Source: Triglochin maritima
Taxonomy: Eukaryota > Streptophyta > Magnoliopsida > Alismatales > Juncaginaceae
Reading direction: 5' to 3'
NCBI GenBank assembly: GCA_963682175.1
Contig: OY821775.1
Span: 29,572,053 to 29,636,052 of the forward strand
DNA: 64,000 bases
Made by a program: the position numbers and the translations under genes. This document shows positions 55,759 to 64,000 of this stretch, in pieces (the first letter of the stretch is position 1; each line of letters opens with the position of its first letter). The notes below the pieces were generated by a model, which saw nothing but the letters and a program-made list of their open reading frames with translations, was not told the DNA's origin and searched no databases.

Positions 55759-58700
55759 TGATTGACATCATTTCATGCTCGTATTTGTATGTTATATCCA
55801 TTATCTTACACCTAAGCAATGCTACGTGATGAGTTTTATGTTTGAATTTAAGAAATAAATAGGTTTGAAGAGATGAAGCATAAAAGGACGTAAAAGCAGG
55901 GAAAAAGGACTTAATTGTAAGACATGGGGACTAAGATGCATGATAGAAGGACCTGAACGGAAGACCAAAGAACCAAAGAGCAAAACAGAAAACTCCACAC
56001 CATCATGGGGAGTATTTTAGCAATTCTATTCGGGTCGGAGCTCCAAAAAGTGAAGTAGATGCATAAAAAACCAACAAAGACATCCAGCAAAGCACAAAAT
56101 AAAATCCAGCGTGATCCGGACCATATAGACCGCCAATTGGCGGTCTGTTTTGGCCCAAATCCGCTAAGATTTTGGTGGGTCACGTATTAGTGTGTATTTA
56201 GTTCATTTCTGGTATTGGTTTAGTCCCCCCTCGGGGGGATTGTCCCGAATTACCTTTTTCTAGGGCTATAAATAAAACTCTTCACCTTCCATAGTAACTA
56301 CCCATTGCTTGGTGGCATTCTCTCTACTAAGGAGTAAGCCTTGAAGCAAAACTCAAGGTGGAGAAGAATTCTACCTTCAATGTGAGTCATTGTTAATAAA
56401 ATAATTGTTCTTAGTTTCTTTTAATCTTGTCATTTAATTCTTCCACGTTTTTTTAGTTTATGTTTCTTTCAATTAGTGTCTTTAATGTTCCTTTCTTGCT
56501 TAGTTAAATTTCCTTTGAGTATAACGTCTCATTTTGTTTATGTTGGTAGTGTAATGATTAGTGAGTAGTTCCATCCCCATTTGGCGGTGGAGAAATATGT
56601 GATATGATCATGTAGTGTATTAGGTGTGCGTTATCTTAATCCCTTCAGCCTTATATGATTTCCATAACCATCTAATGGAATTTCACTCTTATCTTTGATA
56701 TGCTAATGCTCTTCAATGAAGCTTAGCTTATGATTAGATTAGTGGACCTATTTTATGGGGAATGATAAGGTGAGGATGTGGATGGAATTAATATTGGAAA
56801 CATGACTTGTAGTGTATGTACTCTTGGTGCCTTTACCTTGGTTAATGCCTTGTATGTTTTAATGATATTGGGTTATCTTATTTCATGTGGAGGTATAGTA
56901 GGGTCTAGTCTTTATACATGAGTTCATTTAGCTTCATTCCAATTATTGTCTTGTATGTTTTAACGATATAGTCTTATTGTAACATCCTCGAAAGCGGAAG
57001 AAATTTAAATTTTTAATAAAACACAACACGAGGATATTACCAAAGAAAAAGGCCAACTGGTGCACCAACATATATACAATATATATCTGAGAGTTTACAA
57101 AAGTGTGATTACAACAAAAGATAAGGAAAATATACATGTAATCATTCGGACCTCAAAAACCAAGAAAGCAGGATCTGGTCCCGAAGGCGCTCCTCCGCAG
57201 TCACCACCTCCTAATGCTGCCTATGACCTGACATAAAACATGAATATGCCTGAGTTTCCCGAGAGGAAACCCCGTATGCCAAACCTCTATCACAATAAAT
57301 GAATTAGACATCTAAAAGCATGTATGGTATGAAATGCGACAACCAATCAACGTCTCACTGGGTCCTCGGGAACTCTCTCCCTACCACAGTAGACACCAAA
57401 CAGTGACGGGTCTCACGGGTCCTCTAGCCCCCACCCTCACACACGTGCCCCAGGCACCTCAGCCGGAAACTCCCTCGGCGACAACACACGTGCCCCAGGC
57501 ACCACGACCGGAAATATCCTCGGTCAACACACACACGTGCCCCAGGCACCGCTGGATTACTCTCAGGTCGGTATCCTCTGTATCGCTGTCATCTTGAGCT
57601 GTCCAGAAGACCACTCTCAGGCCGGCACCGTCACCCCTCTAGGGCCGGAGATCCGTTGCCATCTTGAGCTGGCCCCACAGGCGAACCACTCTCACGCCGG
57701 CACCGGTCACCGCACTACGGCCGGAGATCCGTTGCCTTCTTGGGCTGGCCCGACAACACTCGTGAACCACTCACAGGCCGGCACCGTCACCCTCCAAGGG
57801 CCGGAGATCCGTCACCAACACGAGCTGGCTTCACAACACAAGAACACACGAAAACCGTACCAAACGGTCGAACAAAATGTCCCAACCGGTCGACCGAATC
57901 CTCACAGCGGGATTGGCCCAACCAACAAAACTGCCGATCGGTTGAACGACAAAGGGGTCCCATTCGACCGAATCCGACCAGTAAAAACTCGTGCTACGGT
58001 AATATGTACCAACGGTCGAACAACCCAAACGCACAGGTCGACCGAAAACGACTAGTACCAAACCCCAAAATCCGCATAGTGCAACGGTCGCCCGAAACAT
58101 CTCGCGGTCGAACCAACTTAAGTTATTTTTAATCGCCGGTCGAACGAGTCGACAAGGCGGTCGACCGTTTGGATGGTCAACGCCCCCAACCGACAAACAA
58201 CAGTGTTTTCGGTCGACCGGCAAAGGGGTCCCGTTCGACCGAAAACACACAGAGTCTCCACCCCTTGCTAAAAATGCACTACCGGTCGACCACCATCATG
58301 GTATCGTTCGACCGGTACAAGGGATTTCGCCCAAATTTCTCTACAACCGGTCGACCGAACCATGCCACCGGTCGACCGATTATAGTGCAGAACGCTGTTG
58401 TACGGGTCCGACGAGCCCTCCGGCCTACCGTCGACCACCCCAACACCCACCAAAGCACAAGTGAGCATCAAAGTAAAGCTTGACATACCTTGAAGACTTG
58501 AAGAAGCCTTCGAAGACTCGACGACGAGCTTTTCCTCGCAAAACACCTCCTCCAGCGAAAACCAACCGATCAACGATCCTCTCCTCTCCGGCGAACGTCC
58601 GAGCTTCACCTCGCCTTCCGAGATCCACCCCACGAGCACCTTCACAAGCCGGAGATCAGATCAGAGGGAGAGAGAGTTTGAGCGGGTGAGAGAGAGAACG

Positions 58701-59098
58701 AGAGAGAGAGAGTTAACCACACTACTTAAACCCTTCTCCTCAAATCTCCACCCTCCATCTCATCCCATCCAAACCAAACCAATCTCAGCCCTCCATCATA
58801 ATCCACCCAATTAAGCCCCTAATCAAAGCCAAAACATGATTAGTCCTAAGAAGGATTAAGGATATTAGACTTATCTTATTTCATGTGGAGGCAAAGTTGG
58901 TTTTAGTTTTATGATTTCATGCACTACATGTTGTGTGGAGCATAATTGAACACACATACACACATATTTATATTCACATTCTTTCTCTACCCCCTATGGG
59001 GTTTAGTTTTATTGCTTATCTTCCATTTCCTTTTTGCATTGTAGTGTAGTTTAGTGTAACCAACCTTTCTCTCCGTTCTTTACCACTCGCCTTCGAAC
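55759..59098 (+). repeat. Gypsy LTR K, interrupted, 3' end truncated
   Basis: It begins TGATTGACATC next to LINE sequence. It carries a perfect palindrome GACCGCCAATTGGCGGTC (56128-56145), a worn snRNA-type element (GTCCCCCCTCG), TATAAATA near 56268 and GTGAGT (56382-56387). It is split at 56978-58869 by another LTR-like element with CTTAT on each side. It resumes at 58875 and ends at CGCCTTCGAAC (59098), losing about the last 100 bases. No polypurine tract precedes it, so it is a solo or 5' LTR. Confidence 0.75.
56978..58869 (-). repeat. LTR-like insertion with GGTCGACC cluster in LTR K
   Basis: This 1,892-bp insertion is flanked by CTTAT (56973-56977 and 58870-58874). The plus strand reads TGTAACATCC...GATATTAGA; the right end is not the expected CA. 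Read on the minus strand, it looks like an LTR: a TTTAAGTA box and a CT-rich leader near 58690-58740, a CAAG-GTATGTC donor-like site near 58482, then about sixteen CGGTCGACCG-type sites at 57865-58400. Three main units of about 75-81 bp (57610-57845) and three copies of CACGTGCCCCAGGCACC (57437-57550) follow. No coding domain is seen. Confidence 0.6.
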
Positions 59099-59422
59099 AT
59101 GTTGCATTTCTTCTTCATCCTTTGCGAGTTTTGTTGCTTTATCCCCCAACCACCAGATTGTGTCTTTGACGACAACAGTGATGTCTACCAGCCTCTTTCT
59201 TTCGCCCTCAAATATCCTACGATTACGCTCGAGCCAGCATTCATGTATCATAGCATTAAACACCCACCTTCTTACCACCTTTCCAAGTTGGCTTCCGTGC
59301 ACATGTGATAGACGCATGGCCTCGTCGTCTAAATTGCTTTCCATGCGTGGGCTGAGCTGCATGAGATCAAGGAGAAAGATCCACACCTCTTTCGTGTAGT
59401 GACATCCCCATAAAAGGTGCTC
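59099..59422 (-). pseudogene. LINE reverse transcriptase, C-terminal zf-RVT part
   Basis: On the minus strand it reads EHLLWGCHYTKEVWIFLLDL, then VVRRWVFNAMIHECWLERNR and RIFEGERKRLVDI, closely related to 107-739. It is cut upstream by the LTR at 59423 and downstream by LTR K. No 3' UTR or poly(A) remains. Confidence 0.75.
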
Positions 59423-61313
59423 TGTAAGACCCGCTCTCCTGCTATAATAATGGTAAGTCCACTCTCCTCATTTATGTATAATTTAGTTCTTAGATTATCT
59501 AATTGTGTTTTTGGTATGTTTGTATGCTTATTTTTAATTGGGTTCCTTGTCGGTCAATCGTGCGTGACTCACCAGGCGAGTACGCATTTAATGGCTTGAT
59601 CGACTCAATCCGATCCGAGGGGGTGAATGATGTGAGTTTGGGCTGAGCCCATGTTGAGGTGGCGTGGAATTGGAAGGGTTGCATTTTGGGTTTGGATGCA
59701 CAATATTTCGTGACTTTTGGATGCCTTTGGAATGGTGCTATTTTGGCATGCCTTGATGTGACTTGAATAGCCATGAAGGCTATGGAAGTTGGAGGGTTGT
59801 TTGCAAATAAAACCCCCTCAACCCAAGCCATCCCTACCCTGTCACTCCCACACCCACGAAATTAAGACCCTCTCCATCTCCCTCTCTGGTGTGCTAGTGG
59901 CTGGAGCTCCGATGGGTCAAGTGGAGCAAGCTAGAGTGCATCTTTTGGGAGCAACTAGACGAAGATCTGGGTGGGTTGATCTCCGGTGATCTCGGGCAAA
60001 ATTTTTCGTGAATTCAGGTATGCTCCTAACCCTTGAAGAGTTTTTTGGGAGGGGGTATTGGCTGGAGGGCCGGACAGCACCATGTTGGTGGTTGGTGCAA
60101 TCGGTTGCACCATCAACCGAGTTCCCTTCTAGCATGCACATGGAGCGTGTGCTAGATGGGGCTGGCTGTGGGGTAGCCAGAGGGACCGGGGCTCCGGAGA
60201 CTTCCGGTGTGGTCTGACGAGGAGTGATGAGGTTTCTTCTGGGCTGAGTTTTGGAGTGGACACGGATCTGGTTGGGTGTGGCTGGCGCACACAAGATCCG
60301 ACTAGGATTTGTCTTCAACCCTCTTGACTCTTTGTTTGGGTCGGCTGGCTGGTCCAGCCCTTCTAGATAGTGGCAGGGGTCAGGAAAAGGTGTGGAACAA
60401 CCTTGTGGAGGCTAAGGGTGAGGGGGATCTGGATGGGCTAGCTCGGCCGGAGCAGGGTGCGCTTGAATGGGCTAGCATACGGTTAGTGCACCATTTGCAT
60501 TTGCTTGCCCGGTTGTTGGGCTGAGCTGCTTAGATGGATCTCTACTGACCCTCTCCGACCATAGACCGCCTGAGAGGGATACTCTAAGCATGTGGGTTGG
60601 AGTTGCCAGCGGCTCATGCATCTGGTTGTGAGTGTAAGCAAAGAATGATTCTACAGGTTCAAGAGTACCTTTCTTGGAGAGAACCTGTGGCAGCGGAAGG
60701 AAGATCGGAGGTCACCTTATGAAATCCTTCTCACCGGTCAGTCTCCTACTCTCTTGGAGAAGAAGCACGTGTCCACAACCCAAGAGTCTACGCATTAGCT
60801 TGCTGGACGTGGAGGGACGAATGGGAGAGAGAGGGAGAGGTGGCGGCTAGGGTTTGGTGGGGCTAGGGTTTGCACACAAGAATTAGTCCATCCAATGGGA
60901 GGCTCCCCTCCTTATATAGATGGCCCCACCCAAAAACCATAATGCGCAACCAATGAGAGTGCGCCACGTGTCAGTGCTTTTGGCAAACATCATCTTAATC
61001 CTTAGATTAATCCAATAGTGAGTTGATTGAACTTGTTAGCTTGCCTACTGTAAGTATCGTGTGTTATGTGTTGAATGTGTTTTGCTACATATGACTTGTT
61101 GTGTTTCAGTAGTAGATATAATGTGGTTATATTTTGTGATGTGTGTGTATTCCTGTTGTTGTAGTCATGCATGCACTTATGAATGTAAATGGGCTCTTTC
61201 ATATCATGTGTTGATCGTGTCATATTCTAAAGCAACATATTAACCTGTTGCACACCTGTATTCTTGTTAGAGATCTATATTGTCTACTGATATTTTATGC
61301 AGGTTCCAGCATG
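59423..61313. repeat. Long gypsy-type LTR, truncated, with nested solo LTR
   Basis: It starts TGTAAGACCCGCTCTCC and matches 44361-47152 in reverse orientation as far as about 45645 of that copy. It then ends at ...TTCCAGCATG. It carries an open frame of 133 codons on the minus strand (59917-60318) corresponding to the 102-codon frame in the other copy. A CAG-GTATGC donor-like site lies near 60016. A copia LTR is inserted at 60633-61017. Confidence 0.7.
60633..61017 (-). repeat. Solo copia-type LTR, 385 bp
   Basis: It is flanked by GTGAG at 60628-60632 and 61018-61022. In minus sense it begins TATTGGATTAATC (probably TG changed to TA) and ends TTTGCTTACA. In that sense it has an ACGTGG box, a CCATCTATATAAGG TATA region and two AAACCCTAG telobox-like motifs, then a CT-rich leader. 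The paralogous LTR at 44361-47152 is uninterrupted at this point, which confirms the insertion. Confidence 0.75.
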
Positions 61314-61761
61314 TACACAATAGTATGTCTGTCTCTCAACACCATACAAGTCTTAGTCCAGTCGCACCCCCTCTGCGCCTGACCCGAGCTTCATCATTGT
61401 CGCCTTAACACCATACATGTGTTACCTGGCGCCACATGTCATGCTCGCACTTGGCTTCTATAGGTCACATGAATCATGGGAACATTCATGTCAATCCTCA
61501 CCAACATAGAGGATCTCATCTTGATTCCTAATCAAGGCGACTGTCCTATCATGAACTACTCTGGATCTATCATACAAGATCTCTTCATGATCAGTCTCAT
61601 CTTTGCTCGCTATCAAAAGTGCCAGAGGCGAATGCTCGTGTGAGTAAGCATTCTTCAGCCTATTGACAGAATAATATTTTATGCTAGAACAACTACATCA
61701 ATCAAACAGATATAGTCGAAAGAACAATCACTCATAAAAGGAAGTTAGACATGCCAATACA
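61314..61761 (-). other. Downstream region of copia element, unresolved
   Basis: This sits between the end of copia pol and the long LTR. It should contain the copia 3' untranslated region and perhaps part of its LTR, but I see no clear TG...CA boundary, polypurine tract or TATA box. No gene is seen. Confidence 0.35.
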
Positions 61762-64000
61762 TCAAAGTCTGCGTAAGCTTAAGGACTTCACATGAGACAC
61801 AAACGAGTCCTTAGCTATAGCCTTGGTAAGAGGGTCAGCTACCATAAGACTAGTAGATACATGTCTTAACACAACTTCCTTTCTCACTATAATGTCCTTC
61901 ACAAAGTGGAACCTTGTCCATTTTGGCCTTCCCTTCAGAAGTCTCAGGATGCTTATCAAGGCTTAAGTGCAAACCCTTCTCAACAGGAGTGTCGATTGGT
62001 TTGCATTTGTCCATATGATATTTCTTAAAGATGTTGTTAATATAAGTCTCTTGAGACAATCCCAGAAGTCTCTTGGACCTATCTCTAACAATCTTAACAC
62101 CAAGGACGTAGCTAGCTTCACCCATGTCCTTCATATCAAACGTGGAGGACAACCACTCTTTAGTGGATTTCAGAAACGCTTTGCTATTGCCAGCCATGAC
62201 TATGTCATCAACATACAAGGTCAGAATAACAAATTTACCATTGCATCTCTTAACGTACACACAGTGATCTACCTCAAGCATAGAGAAAGCATTCTCTGAT
62301 ATAGCTTGATGGAAGCGAATGTTCCACTGTCTAGACGCTTGTTTTAAGCCATATAAGGACTTATTGAGCTTGCACACTTTGCGCTCCTGTCCTTTGACTT
62401 CAAAACCTTGAGGTTTATCCATATAAATCTCCTCAAGTTCTCCATTGAGAAAAGCAGTCTTTACATCCATTTGGTAAAGCTCTATGTCCATCTGAGCTAC
62501 AATAGCTAGTAGAAGGCGGATGGAGGCAAACCTAACCACGGGTGAAAAGGTTTCCTCAAAATCCACGCCTTCTCTTTGGGTGTAGCCTTTATCTACCAGT
62601 CTAGCCTTGAATCTATCAATAGATCCATCCGCCTTCCTCTTAATCTTGAGGATCCACTTGGCCCCAATGGCCTTTCGGTTCGGTGGTAAGTCGACCAAGT
62701 CCCAGACTCGATTAACTTTAATCGACTCCAACTCTTCGTTTATAGCTTCTAACCACTCTTTAGCATTTGGACCTTCCAAAGCCTCTTTCAAGGTCTCCAG
62801 TTCTTGCTCATCGATTACTGTCATCCCGGATGATTCATAATCAATTTCTTCTTGAGCTATCATGAGGGCCTCTTCCTCTAAGTGAAACCGCCTACGAGGA
62901 ATGAGCCCGCGTTTGCTTCGACGCAGATGGATATCTGATGGCTCATCCTCCGTGAGAGCTATCAGATCCTCAGCATTGCTGCTCCCACTAGGATCGGCTG
63001 GTGGAACCTCATGTTCAACTTCCAGATCATGATCCCGTGGAGTGGCAATGTCCTCATCTTGTTGTTCAAAGAAGTCCACTACCTCTTTGATAGCTCCAGC
63101 AAGGGTTGGAAAATCATTTTCCAAGAATGTGGCATCCCTAGACTCCAGTTCCGTCCTTCTTTCATTCTCGTCTACCTCGATAAAAACATAACCTTTGGAG
63201 AAATCACTGTATTTTACAAAGATACACTTCTTCCCTCTAGGTCCTAGTTTTCCATATCGGTGACTAGTAGAATGAATGTATGCCGCACATCCCCAAGGAC
63301 GCAGCAGACTAAAATCAGGCTTCCGTCCTGTCCATAACTCATATGGAGTTTAGGGAACCGATTTTGTTGGAACTCTATTAAGGATATAGGCAGCAGTCAT
63401 TAGAGCATCTCCCCAAAACGAAATTGGTAAGCTCGCATGCGCCATCATGGATCTAACCATGTCTAGCAACGTTCTATTCCTTCTCTCGGCAACACCATTT
63501 TGCTAAGGAGTATAAGGCATAGTGAGTTGTCTAGATATCCCATTTTCATCACATAACTCCTTGAACATTATGGAGAGATACTCACCACCTCTATCTGTTC
63601 TAAGAGATTTTATCTTATTATCCAACTGATTCTCAACTAAGCTTATGAATTTCTTAAAACATTCTAGAGCTTCTGACTTGTGAGAAATAAGATAAATATG
63701 ACCATATCTAGTGAAGTTATCAATGAATGTGATGATGTAACTTTGTCCATGTCTAGTACCCACAGTCAAAGGTCCACAAATATCTGAGTGAATTAGTTCC
63801 AAAGGAGAAGTAGCCCTAATGGCTTTTCAGAACGGTTTTCTAGTTGCCTTTCCAGCTAGACAAGATTCACAGGTCGGCAATTCAAATTTGGAGCATTCTC
63901 CTAATACCCCCTCCTTTGCCAACCTGTTCATCCGGTCAACACCAATGTGACCTAGTCTAGCATGCCACATAACTGAATCATTATTCATGGAACTTTGGCT
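61762..64000 (-). pseudogene. Copia pol: integrase and RT with RNase H deletion
   Basis: The minus-strand pol runs from beyond 64000. The pre-integrase region (WHARLGHIGVDRMNRLAKEG, CESCLAGKA) is followed by integrase with HSDICGPL, LRTDRGGEYLS and [11 protein letters not shown] linker with HLRRSKRG and the reverse transcriptase (WILKIKRKADGSIDRFKARL, YQMDVKTAFLNGELEE, LYVDDIV) come next. In-frame stops lie at 63827-63829, 63503-63505 and 63351-63353. From 63124 to 61850, 424 codons are open. Near 61918 KAKMDK jumps to FHFVKDIIVRKEVVLRHVST in another frame, so about 200 residues of RT end and RNase H are deleted. The last codons (DPLTKAIAKDSFVSHVKSL) are normal. Confidence 0.88.

Noticed and set aside
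57334..58483. Protein-coding gene with Pro/Arg-rich product
   Set aside because: The frames follow tandem repeats and palindrome clusters within an LTR-like insertion, with no conserved domain.
60634..61017. Captured host gene promoter and 5' exon (TATA, telobox, donor-like site)
   Set aside because: The ends, the 5-bp duplication and the uninterrupted paralogous LTR fit a solo copia LTR better.

Overview
This window is intergenic DNA from a flowering-plant nuclear genome, almost certainly a eudicot with many repeats. It is a nested stack of LTR retrotransposons and LINE fragments. I found no host gene, rRNA, tRNA, CRISPR array or prokaryotic feature. The plant assignment rests on Athila/Tat-type Ty3/gypsy proteins, a tRNA-Asp primer site, a copia tRNA-iMet primer site, and L1-type LINE ORFs with DUF4283/zf-CCHC and zf-RVT domains. 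All domain names are my own reading of the translations; no search was run.

Most of the window belongs to one Ty3/gypsy superfamily. Its LTRs run TG...CA and are about 1.35-1.5 kb. Copies are: A (913-6090, +), B (10218-15527, -), C (15528-18582, +), D (19874-28498, -), a lone LTR (30394-31886, -), E (31887-33574, +), F (35909-40211, +), a lone LTR G (40212-41552, -), H (42195-55646, -) and a lone LTR K (55759-59098, +). D is young and complete. It has a 5-bp target duplication (ATATT), LTRs that differ at about 9 positions, an exact tRNA-Asp primer site, a polypurine tract, and one 1058-codon ORF. That ORF encodes gag, zinc knuckle, aspartic protease and an unusual tail, with no reverse transcriptase, RNase H or integrase. 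A, C and F are decayed relatives of the same gag-pro-tail type. B is reduced further, with the protease and gag core missing. H is the only copy with reverse transcriptase, RNase H and integrase, plus a third ORF downstream, but its gag core is deleted. D and H therefore have complementary coding content, as expected of a parasite and its helper family.

The gypsy copies share non-coding modules that outlast their ORFs. They are a U3 palindrome (GACCGCCAATTGGCGGTC), a plant snRNA-type upstream element 32 bp before a TATA box, a GTRAGT splice-donor-like site just downstream, a long 5' leader, an internal copy of the polypurine tract, and a pair of hairpins (one with a GNRA tetraloop) near the 3' end. 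These look like the cis-acting parts of the replication cycle.

Other layers are as follows. LINE pieces lie at 1-912, 6091-7570, 8946-10217, 41553-42189 plus 55652-55758, and 59099-59422. Copia pieces are a decayed element at 18583-30393 that D split, a deletion derivative at 33575-35898, and a pol with an internal RT/RNase H deletion at 61762-64000. Two longer LTRs of another gypsy type lie at 44361-47152 and 59423-61313; a third, 56978-58869, carries a dense cluster of GGTCGACC palindromes. A small solo copia LTR (60633-61017) sits inside the second. A 1.3-kb polypyrimidine tract lies at 7630-8945. Target duplications give a partial history: H entered a LINE, the long solo LTR entered H, D entered a copia 3' region, and the 56978 element entered LTR K.
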